A stretch of DNA of 64,000 nt from Chthonomonadia bacterium (GCA_013314755.1 JABUFA010000001.1:149594-213593); one strand, 5' to 3'; shown: positions 1 through 10,385, counted from the first letter of the stretch. Numbers and translations are program-made. The notes: a model not told the origin generated them from the sequence alone.

Positions 1-1
1 T

Positions 2-949
2 GCCCTGCAAAAGATTCGTATCTGGCGCAAACACGCCGTGCCCCAGCCCATCTATATCAACCTCGCACGCAGTCGCCGGTTTGGCGAGTTTGCTCCCCTT
101 GCCGACATTCCCTCCTACGATGCCTATCGCGTGGGCGCACCGATGCCCGACGATTCACCGCATCCCTGGGGCAATCGACTGGAGCTGGCTGGCGAGTATA
201 CCTCCGACCTGCGGGCGAACAGCCTGTGTCGCCCCATCTGGGTATGGGCGCAGGGGATACACACGTGGGACGAGCGCGTGTGGGTGGACAACGAGCTCGG
301 CAGGGCAGTGCCCACCCCGGAAGAGGCGCGAGTGCAGCTCTGGTTCCAGCTCAGCCGGGGCGCAAAAGGCGTGATGTGGTTCCGCACTCTGCCCGAACAG
401 GAAGTGCGTCGATACTACACCGAGCTCGCCCAGAAAGCGATGCCGTCAATGGAGCAGGCGAAGGTAGAAGAACTGGTGGAGCAGATTGTCGGGCAGTGCC
501 GGGAAACCCTGGAAGAGATGACCCGGCTCAATCGCGTGATACACAGCATTCGCCCGTTCCTCCTGCGAAGCGACGCGGGCTACAGAGGATACGTTCGCGC
601 TGCCACCGAGCCGGACAAGCTGGATGTGATGTCGCTGGTGGGCGAGCGTGTGACGCTGGTGTTCGTCACAAACTTCGCGTACGACATGCATCCTAAAGGC
701 TATCGCTTCCGTGAGCAGAAGAACGTGACGGTGGTAGCACGCCTGCCGAACTGGTTGAAAGCGATTGACGTGTTCGCCGTGACCCCGGAGGGCGTGAAGC
801 CGGTGACATGGCATCTGGAGAAGGGACACGTTCGCCTGACGTGGCGTACGCTGGACGAGCAGGTCGCGCTGGTGGTGGTCTCTTCCGACGGTCAGGCACG
901 ACAGCAGATACAGCAGGCGTTCAGGCAGAGCCTCTCCTTGCCCGATTGA
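2..949 (+). CDS. Partial glycoside-hydrolase-like protein (C-terminal part); 5' end lies outside the window
   Basis: The frame is open from base 2 upstream of the listed start (ALQKIRIWRKHAVPQPIYINLARSRR...). The C-terminal sequence has a TIM-barrel glycosidase look (RPIWVWAQGIH, GAKGVMWF) followed by a beta-rich tail. Confidence 0.55.
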   Translation, partial: ALQKIRIWRKHAVPQPIYINLARSRRFGEFAPLADIPSYDAYRVGAPMPDDSPHPWGNRLELAGEYTSDLRANSLCRPIWVWAQGIHTWDERVWVDNELGRAVPTPEEARVQLWFQLSRGAKGVMWFRTLPEQEVRRYYTELAQKAMPSMEQAKVEELVEQIVGQCRETLEEMTRLNRVIHSIRPFLLRSDAGYRGYVRAATEPDKLDVMSLVGERVTLVFVTNFAYDMHPKGYRFREQKNVTVVARLPNWLKAIDVFAVTPEGVKPVTWHLEKGHVRLTWRTLDEQVALVVVSSDGQARQQIQQAFRQSLSLPD

Positions 950-1619
950 CCAGCTCGTGCGCCAGGCGCAGAGGTTCGGGGATGCGATGCCGGCGCACAC
1001 AGCGGCGCACCATCTCCAGGGCGGAGGGCAGGTCTACCCTGTGCCCAATGGAGACGTACACCGGTCGTGCGCTGGGCTGGGTGAGCAGTGCCGCGCCAAG
1101 CAGCTCCTCACCCTCGCGAATGGGGAACCAGTCCCGCATGGGTGACATCGTTTCCACCTCGCCGCACAGCAGGCTCTTTGCACAGCCGATGGTGGGGGTG
1201 TCTATCAGCAGACCAAAGTGGCACGCCATGCCGAACCGTCGAGGATGCGCTCTGCCATGCGCGTCGCACAGCACCACGTCTGGCTTTATCCTCAGCCCGC
1301 GCCACGCTTCCAGCAACGGGGGCGACTCGCGAAAGGAAAGCAGACCGGGCACATACGGGAAGCTGATGGACGTGCGCACCACCACCTGGTCCACCACCTG
1401 CATGTCCGCCACCTGCAGCACGACAATACCCGCCCACGCCTCCGAACCGAACCGCTCGAAGGACACATCAGTCCCCGCCACCAGCCGCACGGAATCGACG
1501 TTCAGAGGCTCTTCAATCACCTGCTCGCGCAGGCGCATCTGCACGTCTATGGCTTCCGCAACCGTCTGCGGAAAGAGAAATCGCCGTGCCTCACTCAACG
1601 CCTTCGCTCCTCTCGGCAC
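921..1619 (-). CDS. nfi: Endonuclease V (deoxyinosine 3'-endonuclease)
   Basis: Motifs AGTDVSF, PDVVLCDAHGRAHPRRFGMACHFGLLIDTPTIGCAKS and PVYVSIGHRVDLPSALEMVRRC are characteristic of endonuclease V. Confidence 0.93.
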   Translation of the reverse strand: MPRGAKALSEARRFLFPQTVAEAIDVQMRLREQVIEEPLNVDSVRLVAGTDVSFERFGSEAWAGIVVLQVADMQVVDQVVVRTSISFPYVPGLLSFRESPPLLEAWRGLRIKPDVVLCDAHGRAHPRRFGMACHFGLLIDTPTIGCAKSLLCGEVETMSPMRDWFPIREGEELLGAALLTQPSARPVYVSIGHRVDLPSALEMVRRCVRRHRIPEPLRLAHELVNRARRGSA

Positions 1620-3009
1620 TATCTGTCTGCCCCATCAGCGCACCCGCGCACAACCACATACACCACGAAACGGGCGGTAGGAAGGTGGAAAAGTTCACCA
1701 GATTGCCCACCGCACTCTGGAGCAGAATGCTCCATGCCACAACTGCGCCCGTGCGCTCCGGCGAGCGTGGCATCCCTCTTATCTTACGCCAGCCGACCAC
1801 CAGAATGCTCCCCAGCGCCCACAGATACAGCAGAAGTCCCACCCATCCCGTCTCCACAAGGATGTACAGGTAGTTGTTGTCTGCCCCGGTGGTGTAGCCG
1901 AACAGGCGCGGGCTATCCTCGCTCCACCTGCCGATGCCCAGCGTGCCCAGCCCCATGCCGAAAGGATGCTGCCACACCTCCTGCAGAGCCTTCTTCCAGA
2001 AGGTCATGCGCGCGGTGACGGTAGAGGTGGGCGCAAAGGGCGCACGCACGTCCTGCGTCCTCTCCCTCCATAACCCTTCCACAGGTATCTGCAGGGCTAT
2101 CAGCGCGCCAATCGCCAGCGCAATGACTAAACGACTGCGCGTCCACAACCCAAAAGATACGTATCCCACCCACAGCATCACCCACGCATACCGCGCCAGC
2201 GAGAGCACCGCTCCCGCAGAGGTCAACAACGCTGTTACCAGCCAGCGAAACGCTCCTTTTTCGCCCCGAAACGCCATTCCCAGCGCGGCAACCGTTCCAA
2301 AGCTCATCAGCGCACCGAACAGATAGGGATCCATGGTCGAAAACGAGCGAGTGTATCCTCCCACCATCGTGCCCGATGGCGCGTTTGGGCGGGTGGCTCC
2401 TACCTCCATCAGCCAGGGGTAGGGGATAAACTGCTGGACGATGCCATACACGGCGTGCACACCCGACAGGAATCCGATAAAGACAAGCAGTGTGCTCAGC
2501 CGCTCACCGGCGAAGATGTCCCTGCCCATAAAGTATAGCAACAGCGGCATGGTCATCCAGCGCACGTCCGCCAGTGCAGACGAAAGCGAGTAGATATTGG
2601 GATTGAACAGGTGGACAACGGTCAACAGGGCAAAGGTGGTCAGCACCCATTCGGTGGTTCCCCATCGCAGGGTGCGCCCTTTCGCTCCCCAGCGGTGCAC
2701 CAGCCACATCAGCACCAACCACAAAAGCGCCCCGTCCTTCCACACCCGGGCGAGGGGATGCTCTTCGTAGACCACCTTCACCAACACAGGGTGGAGGCTG
2801 GTATAAGCCAGAAGCGTCAGCAAGCCTGCTGTCGGGTTGAGCAGGGCGAGAATCACCCATCCGCCAGCCCCTGCCACCGCCAGCGCAATCGGGGGCGACC
2901 ACGCAAACCCAGCTCCTGCCGCAAGGCACACCAGCAGGCTGACCAGCACAAACAGGCGCAGAGACGAGCCTGCGCCTACAGATGCACCTGATGCGAGTCG
3001 CTGTTCCAT
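1591..3009 (-). CDS. O-antigen ligase family membrane protein
   Basis: 472-aa polytopic protein with a WaaL-like segment HPFGMGLGTLGIGR...ADNNYLYILVETGWVGLLLYL. Confidence 0.85.
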   Translation of the reverse strand: MEQRLASGASVGAGSSLRLFVLVSLLVCLAAGAGFAWSPPIALAVAGAGGWVILALLNPTAGLLTLLAYTSLHPVLVKVVYEEHPLARVWKDGALLWLVLMWLVHRWGAKGRTLRWGTTEWVLTTFALLTVVHLFNPNIYSLSSALADVRWMTMPLLLYFMGRDIFAGERLSTLLVFIGFLSGVHAVYGIVQQFIPYPWLMEVGATRPNAPSGTMVGGYTRSFSTMDPYLFGALMSFGTVAALGMAFRGEKGAFRWLVTALLTSAGAVLSLARYAWVMLWVGYVSFGLWTRSRLVIALAIGALIALQIPVEGLWRERTQDVRAPFAPTSTVTARMTFWKKALQEVWQHPFGMGLGTLGIGRWSEDSPRLFGYTTGADNNYLYILVETGWVGLLLYLWALGSILVVGWRKIRGMPRSPERTGAVVAWSILLQSAVGNLVNFSTFLPPVSWCMWLCAGALMGQTDSAERSEGVE

Positions 3010-5516
3010 GCCTCAACGGATACCGTGCCCTTCCCGACCATGTTGACCACGCGCGTCTCGCCGGGCATGAGGCAGAAATAGTCCTCTTCCGGCAGAAGCC
3101 ACTGCCCATCGTGCGGGAAGAAGCGCACAAACAGTGCCACCGCCTCGCTGATGTTCTTGATGCCGACCTGCCCGCCGCGATGCCACACGCGGAGCCTGGT
3201 GAGGGGGGCGTGGAGCAGAGGTCGGAAGGGCGGTTGAGCGGTGCTGAACAGGTAATCGTTCAGGGAGAGCGTGCCCCCGCGCCCGTCGTGCAGGCAGATG
3301 CGCAGGTACCACACACCCGCTTCATCAGGCAGGGGATACTCCATCTGTCCGCCCTGTGTCGCGCTCTCCGGCGGGACGTCCACTGCTCCCCCAAACCGGG
3401 CTATCTCGCGCCCGTCTATCGCCAGCAGATACGCCGACCATAGAGCATGAATCTCGCGTTCAGTAGAGTTGTTCACCCACACTTGCGCCTGCCACCTTTC
3501 GCCTGCCTGCCACGTGAGCCGTTCGTAGCGCAGGCTGATATGCACCGGTTCGTACGCGCGGCGCACCCACCAGTAGACAGGCTTCGGTTGCCCCAGATAG
3601 TCCACCGCGTTGGTGCACGCCGTGTTCGGAAAAGGCTCATTGAACTGCCAGGGCGACACGCCACTGCAGTGCCATTTGCGCCGACGGTTCGCCTCAATCG
3701 CATACCGAAGCCCCTCCGCCTGCATCCACTGGCTGGCGCGGATAAAGGTTTCCAGATTGCCTGTCTCTCCAAAAAGTACCTCCAGCTTGTCCCGGTGAAT
3801 CCACCAGCTGCCGTGATGGAGCCACACCATGTTAGACGCATCGGGCGGGAAGTGGTACCGGGGTGAGATAAACCGCTGGAAAATCTCGGCATTTGCCGCG
3901 CCCTCCACGCCGAACTCGGAATGGTACAGCGGGTCAATCGCATTGTAGAAGCGATAATGCTCCTCCGCACCGAGGTAGAGCCAGGGACCATGCACGTCGT
4001 GCATCCTTCCCGTGCCCGCCAGCTCTGCCGAAGCCCCTTCCACCGGTCCCGAGGCAGAGGTGGGAAGCCAGATGCGGTCGGGGTCCAGCTCCTGCGCCAC
4101 TGATTTCAACCGTGCGAGTGCGGGATGAGCGTCGGTGAGCGGTACAAACTGGTCATCCATCAGCTCGTTGCCGCCGCACCATATCACCAGCGAGGGATGA
4201 TTGCGTCGCAGAGGTATCATCTGGCGAGCCTGCTGTTCGATATACCGCAGGTACTCCTCGTCCTCGGGTGGAGCGTTCTGAATGCCCGATGAAGAATGCA
4301 TGAACTCCTGCCACACCATGATGCCCAGCCGGTCGCACAGGTCATAGAACTCCTCGCGTTCCTGCAGACCACCGCCCCACACGCGAAGCAGGTTGCAGTG
4401 GGCATGTTTTGCCAGCATCACCAGCCGTTCGTATCGTTCCGGGCAAACACGCCCGTACATCTGCTCGTGCGGCGTCCAGTTCCAGCCTTTCACAAACACG
4501 CGCCTGCCGTTGACCTCCAGCGTGTAGGGCAGGGCATCGGGCGGTGCGCCCTCGTTGGGTATGGCGCGAACCGTTCGGATACCGAAGGTTACTTTGCGTT
4601 CATCGGAGGTTGTGCCGTCCCGCACCAGTGAGAGGTGCGCTTCGTAAAGCGGCTGTTCGCCCATGCCGTTGGGATACCACAGGCGCGGGTGGGGTATTTC
4701 AAACTCCACACTCTGGATGTAGGTATCATCATCCAAACGTATCGGAACAGTGCTGTTGGTGATGGTCTGCCCGTCGGGGTTGCTCAGGCGAACCTGCAGG
4801 CTCCAATCGCCCCGTACAGAGGGCAAACAGCGCAGAGCCGTGCTCACCGTAACCTGTGCTTTCTCTCCATTCACGCGCGGGCGTACCCACACATCCTCTA
4901 TCCACGCGCCATCGGTTGCCACCAGGCTAACACTCTGCCAGATGCCCAGCGGAACCAGTCTGGTGCACCAGTCCCAATCGTAAGCGAAGCGCGATTTCCA
5001 CACCCGCGCTCTGCTCGTCCAGCCGATTTGCCCCTGCACCACGTCCACCGGCGGCTTGTGCTGTACCAGCACCACCAGCGTGTTGCTGTCGCCGTAACGC
5101 AGGTGGTCGGAGACGTCGAACTCGAAGGGGGTGAACATCCCTTCATGCTCGCCAAGCCGTTGCCCGTTCAGGTACACGGCGCACGCATAGTCCACCCCAT
5201 CAAAGCGCAGACGCACATTTTTCCCCCGCCAGTCGTCGGCTACGGTAAACTCCTTGCGGTATACCCAGTCGCGTTCGGAAAGCCATTCACAGGCGAGGCT
5301 GTTGAGGTCTTCATAGGGGTGGGGGATAAGCCCAGCGTCCAGTGTGTCGGCAATCACGTCCCCGGGCACCTGTGCCCGTATCCACCTGCCCCAGGGGGGA
5401 CAGCCGGCTGGTGTCCATTCCTCTTTCCATGCCTGCCTCCACCAGAACTCATGAGGCATCAGCGGCGCCAGAAGCCAATCGCTACCGTCCAGCAAAAGGC
5501 GCATCGTTCCCTCCAT
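2976..5516 (-). CDS. Glycoside hydrolase family 2 protein, beta-mannosidase-like
   Basis: GH2 domain order; WRGKNVRLRFDGVDYACAVYLNGQRLGEHEGMFTPFEFDVSDHL, LLRVWGGGLQEREEFYDLCDRLGIMVWQEFMHS and HPSLVIWCGGNE. Confidence 0.9.
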   Translation of the reverse strand: MEGTMRLLLDGSDWLLAPLMPHEFWWRQAWKEEWTPAGCPPWGRWIRAQVPGDVIADTLDAGLIPHPYEDLNSLACEWLSERDWVYRKEFTVADDWRGKNVRLRFDGVDYACAVYLNGQRLGEHEGMFTPFEFDVSDHLRYGDSNTLVVLVQHKPPVDVVQGQIGWTSRARVWKSRFAYDWDWCTRLVPLGIWQSVSLVATDGAWIEDVWVRPRVNGEKAQVTVSTALRCLPSVRGDWSLQVRLSNPDGQTITNSTVPIRLDDDTYIQSVEFEIPHPRLWYPNGMGEQPLYEAHLSLVRDGTTSDERKVTFGIRTVRAIPNEGAPPDALPYTLEVNGRRVFVKGWNWTPHEQMYGRVCPERYERLVMLAKHAHCNLLRVWGGGLQEREEFYDLCDRLGIMVWQEFMHSSSGIQNAPPEDEEYLRYIEQQARQMIPLRRNHPSLVIWCGGNELMDDQFVPLTDAHPALARLKSVAQELDPDRIWLPTSASGPVEGASAELAGTGRMHDVHGPWLYLGAEEHYRFYNAIDPLYHSEFGVEGAANAEIFQRFISPRYHFPPDASNMVWLHHGSWWIHRDKLEVLFGETGNLETFIRASQWMQAEGLRYAIEANRRRKWHCSGVSPWQFNEPFPNTACTNAVDYLGQPKPVYWWVRRAYEPVHISLRYERLTWQAGERWQAQVWVNNSTEREIHALWSAYLLAIDGREIARFGGAVDVPPESATQGGQMEYPLPDEAGVWYLRICLHDGRGGTLSLNDYLFSTAQPPFRPLLHAPLTRLRVWHRGGQVGIKNISEAVALFVRFFPHDGQWLLPEEDYFCLMPGETRVVNMVGKGTVSVEAWNSDSHQVHL

Positions 5517-5615
5517 AGCAACCGATGGCGTTGAAAGCGTTCGTCACAGAGCGATTCGCGAGCTGTTTCGCCTTCACCTGCGTCATTATCTGATGGCACT
5601 GTGCTGACATGCACT

Positions 5616-5644
5616 TTGACAGCCTGGGTTCTCAGTGGTATACT
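5616..5644 (+). promoter_or_regulatory. Sigma70-type promoter for the ABC exporter gene
   Basis: TTGACA (5616-5621), 17-nt spacer, TATACT (5639-5644), upstream of the start codon at 5671. Confidence 0.7.
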
Positions 5645-5670
5645 TCTATTGAGCAGAGGAGTGTTGCCCT

Positions 5671-7914
5671 ATGCCTTTGTTGGAACCTGTACCCAGCGCC
5701 CTGAAAGAACGGGTGGGTGAAGACCAGATACGCCTCAGCGCGTATACGGACATTGGCGCAGACGGACTGTTTGGTATTCGATGGATTGTCATAACGGATG
5801 ATTGCGTGCAGGTGTACTCGCCCCCTCCCGGCTGGTCGCCCCCGGTGATGGGCAATGGATTGAACAACCTTATCGAACCGCCGGGTCTACAGTGCGATAT
5901 TGACCTGCCCCTCAGCTGTATCTCGGATGCGACCACCGAAAGCCTGGTGGGGTGTGGCGCGCTTGTGGTGACCAGAGACGGCAAGCCTCTGGAGCTCCTG
6001 CGCTACTCCAACGCCCGGGCAGCCGTTTTCGCAGAGGTGGCGCGTTACCTGTCTGCCGTGGCAAAGCAGGAGCCTCCACCGGAACCGGTGGAGCAAAAGC
6101 CTACCCACTGCCCCACCTGTGGATTCCGTCTGCCCGGCGACACGCAGGTCTGTCCGCGCTGTTCGCGCAAAGGACGGGTGGTGTGGCGGTTACTGGGGTT
6201 CGCCAAACCGTACAAATGGCAGCTGGTGCTCTCCGGGGTGCTGATGCTGGCGGGCACTATTTTAGAGCTGGCGCCGCCCTATCTGACCAAAATCCTGGTG
6301 GACTCGGTGCTGGTGCCGCGCCAGAACCCACACCTGCTGGTGCTTATCCTGGTGGTGCTTGCGCTCACCCGCCTGGCAGGCGTGGGGCTGTCCATCTGGC
6401 GCGGTAGACTGTCCGCATGGCTGGGAGCGCGGCTCGTGTTCGAGGTGCGGGCGAAGCTGTTCCAACATCTGCAATGGCTGTCGCTCTCCTTCTACGACAA
6501 GCGGCACACGGGCGCCATCATGTCGCGTATCACCCAGGACACGGGCGCGCTGTATGACTTTCTGGTGGACGGCGTCAGCGCGTTGCTGGTGAACGTGCTC
6601 CTGCTGGTGGGCATTACCGTTGTGCTCTTCATGATGAACGCTCAGCTCGCTGCGCTGATCCTTCTGCCGACGCCGGCGGTGGTGCTCGCCACGATGTGGT
6701 TCTGGAAGACGGTTCGGCGGGTGTTCCATCAGTTCTGGCATCGCTGGTCGCGCCTGTCCGCCACGCTCAACAGCACGCTGTCGGGCATCCGCGTGGTGAA
6801 AGCGTTCGCGAAGGAGAGCGACGAAATCGCCCGGTTCGAACGGCGCAACTATGACCTGATGAGCACCGGCGTGCAGGCAGAGACCATGTGGGCAACCTTC
6901 TTCCCCCTGCTGAACCTGCTGACGAACCTGGGCTTCTTTATGGTGTGGGCGTTTGGCGGATACGGCGTCCTGCGGGGCGAGGTACAGTTGGGCACGCTGG
7001 TTGCCTTCCTGGGCTACCTCGGCATGTTCTATGGTCCCCTGCAGATTCTGACGCGCGTGAGCCAGTGGTTGACCCGCACGTTCACTGCCGCCGAGCGCGT
7101 GTTTGAAATCCTGGACACCGAGCCCGATGTGCGCGATGCCGAGGATGCCATCCCCCTGCCCGACGTGCGCGGCGAGGTGGAGTTCCGCAATGTGACCTTC
7201 GGCTACGACAAGCACAAGCCCGTGTTGAAGAACATCTCCTTCAAGGTGGAAGCGGGCGAGATGATTGGGCTGGTCGGGCACAGCGGCGCCGGTAAATCCA
7301 CCACCATTAACCTTCTGCTTCGCTTCTACGACCCCGACGAGGGGCAGATACTGATCGACGGCGTGGACATCCGCAAGATACGAATGGAAGACCTGCGCCG
7401 ACACGTGGGCGTGGTGCTTCAGGAGCCGTTCCTGTTCCCCGGCACCATCCGCGAGAACATCGCCTACGCCAAGCCCGACGCCACTCAGGAAGAGATTATC
7501 GCGGCGGCGAAGGCAGCAAACGCCCACGACTTCATCCTGCGCTTCCCCGACGGCTACGACACCCAGGTGGGCGAACGCGGTCAGCGACTGTCCGGCGGCG
7601 AGAGACAGCGCATCTCCATCGCACGCGCCATCCTGCACAACCCGCGCATCCTGATTCTGGATGAAGCCACCTCACAGGTGGACACCGAGACCGAGCGCCA
7701 GATTCAGGAGGCTATCGCGCGGCTGGTGCAGAACCGCACCACCGTTGCCATCGCACACCGACTGTCTACTCTGCGCAACGCGAACCGCCTGGTGGTGTTA
7801 GAGCAGGGGCAAATGGTGGAAATCGGTACGCACGACGAACTGATGGCGAAAGAGGGCGTGTACCACCGCCTGGTCACCCTGCAAAGCGAGATTAACAGGA
7901 TACGCGCTGTATAA
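5671..7914 (+). CDS. ABC exporter (fused permease and ATPase) with N-terminal PH-like region and zinc ribbon
   Basis: Zinc ribbon CPTCGFRLPGDTQVCPRC, then transmembrane domain, Walker A GHSGAGKST, signature LSGGERQR, Walker B ILILDEATSQVD. Confidence 0.93.
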   Translation: MPLLEPVPSALKERVGEDQIRLSAYTDIGADGLFGIRWIVITDDCVQVYSPPPGWSPPVMGNGLNNLIEPPGLQCDIDLPLSCISDATTESLVGCGALVVTRDGKPLELLRYSNARAAVFAEVARYLSAVAKQEPPPEPVEQKPTHCPTCGFRLPGDTQVCPRCSRKGRVVWRLLGFAKPYKWQLVLSGVLMLAGTILELAPPYLTKILVDSVLVPRQNPHLLVLILVVLALTRLAGVGLSIWRGRLSAWLGARLVFEVRAKLFQHLQWLSLSFYDKRHTGAIMSRITQDTGALYDFLVDGVSALLVNVLLLVGITVVLFMMNAQLAALILLPTPAVVLATMWFWKTVRRVFHQFWHRWSRLSATLNSTLSGIRVVKAFAKESDEIARFERRNYDLMSTGVQAETMWATFFPLLNLLTNLGFFMVWAFGGYGVLRGEVQLGTLVAFLGYLGMFYGPLQILTRVSQWLTRTFTAAERVFEILDTEPDVRDAEDAIPLPDVRGEVEFRNVTFGYDKHKPVLKNISFKVEAGEMIGLVGHSGAGKSTTINLLLRFYDPDEGQILIDGVDIRKIRMEDLRRHVGVVLQEPFLFPGTIRENIAYAKPDATQEEIIAAAKAANAHDFILRFPDGYDTQVGERGQRLSGGERQRISIARAILHNPRILILDEATSQVDTETERQIQEAIARLVQNRTTVAIAHRLSTLRNANRLVVLEQGQMVEIGTHDELMAKEGVYHRLVTLQSEINRIRAV

Positions 7915-7960
7915 ACTTCTCCAGAAACTTCGGGGCACGGTTGCCCGTGCCCCTGCACTC

Positions 7961-8899
7961 CTAGACGGACACCGTACCGAGTTTGATCTTTGCCTTGCGT
8001 GGCGGGTTTGCCAGGATCGCCGCGACCGCGATGGACAGCATCTTGGACTCGGCGGAATCTGCACGGCTTGTCAGTACAACGGGCGCGGACGCGCCAACCA
8101 GTATACCCGCAATGCGTCCTCCAGTGGTATGTGCGAATATCTTCACCAGCGCATTTCCCGCTTCGATATCAGGCACCAGCACGATATCCGCGCTACCCGC
8201 TACCGGACTGTTAATCTTCTTCAAACGCGCCGCCTCTTCCGAGAGGATGTTATCCATCTGGAAGGGACCATCCACGATACAGTCCTTAATCTGTCCACGC
8301 TCTGCCATCTTGGAAAGGATCGCCGCGTCGATGGTGGAAGGCACGTCGGGGTTCACGGTCTCCACCGCCGCCAGCACCGCCACCTTCGGCTTGCGGATGC
8401 CCAGCCCCTGAGCCACGTACACCGCGTTGCAGATAATCTGCGCCTTCTGCATCAGGTCGGGCTTGATGTTCATCGCGCCGTCGGTCACGAGCAACAGCCG
8501 GTCGCGAAGCTCGAGGATGAACACGTGGCTCATGATACGCCCGGCGCGCAGTCCCGCCTCACGGTCCAGGATGGCTCGCAAGAGGTCTGCGGTGTGGATT
8601 TGTCCTTTCATCAGCACATCGCACTCGCCCTCGCGAACCGCCTGTACGGCGCGACGTGCGGCGGCGTTGTCGTCGGGCTCATCCAGCACCATCTCGGAGG
8701 TGATGGCGTACTCCAGGTCGTGGGCGATGGCGTAGATTCGCTCGGCGTCCCCTATAAAAAGCGGCTGCGCCAGATTGGCGTTCTGTGCCAGGCGCAGCGC
8801 TTCCATGATCGAATGCTCGTGTGCACAGGCTACCGCGACTCTGTTGCGCTTTAGCCGTGCGGCATCGTCCAGAATCTGGTCAAAGTTTGTATAAGCCAT
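7961..8899 (-). CDS. Phosphate acetyl/butyryltransferase family protein
   Basis: VMKGQIHTADLLRAIL, VTDGAMNIKPDL, DGPFQMDNILSEEAA and PDIEAGNALVKIF are typical of the PTA/PTB family. Confidence 0.88.
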   Translation of the reverse strand: MAYTNFDQILDDAARLKRNRVAVACAHEHSIMEALRLAQNANLAQPLFIGDAERIYAIAHDLEYAITSEMVLDEPDDNAAARRAVQAVREGECDVLMKGQIHTADLLRAILDREAGLRAGRIMSHVFILELRDRLLLVTDGAMNIKPDLMQKAQIICNAVYVAQGLGIRKPKVAVLAAVETVNPDVPSTIDAAILSKMAERGQIKDCIVDGPFQMDNILSEEAARLKKINSPVAGSADIVLVPDIEAGNALVKIFAHTTGGRIAGILVGASAPVVLTSRADSAESKMLSIAVAAILANPPRKAKIKLGTVSV

Positions 8900-9008
8900 A
8901 GGCTCCTCCTTGCCGCTTAAGCCGCTCTATCTACAGTATAGCATAGGTAGAATGACTTTGCCACCCAGATTCCTCGTGCATGGCATAACATATCGCTCAT
9001 GCACCCGT

Positions 9009-9176
9009 TCACCGGGAGGACGACCTGGTCGGGCGACGGCGTTTTGCCGGGGTGCGACGCCGCGTATTGCGACGCGACCGGGCAGGGTCGGGCAGGGGAT
9101 ACTTCACCCGAACCCACACAATCAGCACCACGCACGCAGCGATAAACGCCATCGCCCACCAGGTGGCAGGTGTCAC
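9009..9176 (-). CDS. Small single-TM protein with a strongly basic C-terminus (55 aa)
   Basis: GTG start (9174-9176) overlaps the aminotransferase stop as GTGA. One hydrophobic helix (WWAMAFIAACVVLIVWV), then an Arg-rich tail. Confidence 0.5.
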   Translation of the reverse strand: MTPATWWAMAFIAACVVLIVWVRVKYPLPDPARSRRNTRRRTPAKRRRPTRSSSR

Positions 9177-10363
9177 AGCGCGACCGCCTCCTTGACCGCC
9201 CGACGGCATTGCTCAATCCGCCGGGTGACTTCTTCTTCACTCCAATCGGGGTGCAGGGAGATGAAAACGGTTCGTGCCAAGATGTCCAGTGTGCGCGGGC
9301 ACATATCGCGGGTGTAGTCCATGCGCAGACCCTGGTTGCGCGGATGGTTGAACGGGTTCGTGTCGGGATGGTGCATGATTCGCTTCTCCAGCAGTGGCTC
9401 CCAGTTCGAGTAGACGTGCTTGCCGCTATCAATGGGGAGCCAGCCACCTGTCTGTCCCGCAAAAGCGCGCGCCTCTGCCTCCGAATCGAACTGGAACGCC
9501 ACCACCACGCCGCAGTCTCCTTCAGGGTCGTTGTTGGGCGCGAGTCGCAAACCGGGCACGTCGGCAAGCTCCTGCTCGAACCGCTTGCGGATGCGGCGCA
9601 GGTCGTTCAGGATGCCATCCAGCCGGCGCAGCTGCACGCGCAATATCGCCCCCATCACCTCGTCCGCGCGCAGCTGAATGCCCACAAAGATGGGAATGCC
9701 CAGCTCCTTAGCATAGGGGCGAAACGCCGCGCCTCCATCGTGGAACACCAGCGCACGCTCGTAGAGGGTGCGGTCGTTCGTCGTCAAAGCACCGCCTTCT
9801 CCGCACGAGATAATCTTGAAGTAGTTGAAGCTGAACGCGCCCGCCGTGCCCCAGCTGCCCAATCGCCTGCCGCCGTAGCTGCCGCCGTCCGCCTGACAGC
9901 AGTCCTCCAGTACCATCAGCCCGTGCTCGCGCGCGATATCGAGAATCGCCTGCATGTTGGCAGGACGTCCTACCATGTGCACGGGGATAATCGCCCGGGT
10001 GCTGGGAGCTATCTTGCGGCGCACATCTTCGGGGTCTATCGCCAGCGTTTCGTCCACCTCGGCAATCACCGGTATCGCGCCCACCGCCAGCACCGCCGTC
10101 GCCGTAGCCATCCAGGTGTAGCCGGGCACAATCACTTCGTCGCCCGGCCCGATGCCCATGCCCACCAGTCCGCAAATCAGCGCGGCGGTTCCGCCACCTG
10201 CCATACACAGCGCGTACCGCGTGCCCACCAGCTGCGCCCACTCGCGCTCGAACTGGTCTACCTCATGCAGGTGCCCTTCCACGCCCTCGCCCACGCGGAA
10301 CAGATGTCCGCTCAGGAGCACCTTGCGTACCTCTTCCACTTCCTCTTCGCCAATGCGATACAT
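9173..10363 (-). CDS. DegT/DnrJ/EryC1/StrS family PLP-dependent aminotransferase
   Basis: GDEVIVPGYTWMATATAVLAVGAIPV, HMVGRPANM, LEDCCQADGGSYGGR, FNYFKIISCGEGGALTTND. Confidence 0.93.
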   Translation of the reverse strand: MYRIGEEEVEEVRKVLLSGHLFRVGEGVEGHLHEVDQFEREWAQLVGTRYALCMAGGGTAALICGLVGMGIGPGDEVIVPGYTWMATATAVLAVGAIPVIAEVDETLAIDPEDVRRKIAPSTRAIIPVHMVGRPANMQAILDIAREHGLMVLEDCCQADGGSYGGRRLGSWGTAGAFSFNYFKIISCGEGGALTTNDRTLYERALVFHDGGAAFRPYAKELGIPIFVGIQLRADEVMGAILRVQLRRLDGILNDLRRIRKRFEQELADVPGLRLAPNNDPEGDCGVVVAFQFDSEAEARAFAGQTGGWLPIDSGKHVYSNWEPLLEKRIMHHPDTNPFNHPRNQGLRMDYTRDMCPRTLDILARTVFISLHPDWSEEEVTRRIEQCRRAVKEAVAL

Positions 10364-10385
10364 TTGCCTGACCTCCGTTGTATGC

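Noticed and set aside
6262-7638. 458-aa minus-strand ORF opposite the ABC exporter
   Set aside because: His/Gln-rich antisense shadow ORF typical of GC-rich coding sequence. The plus strand has full ABC motifs.
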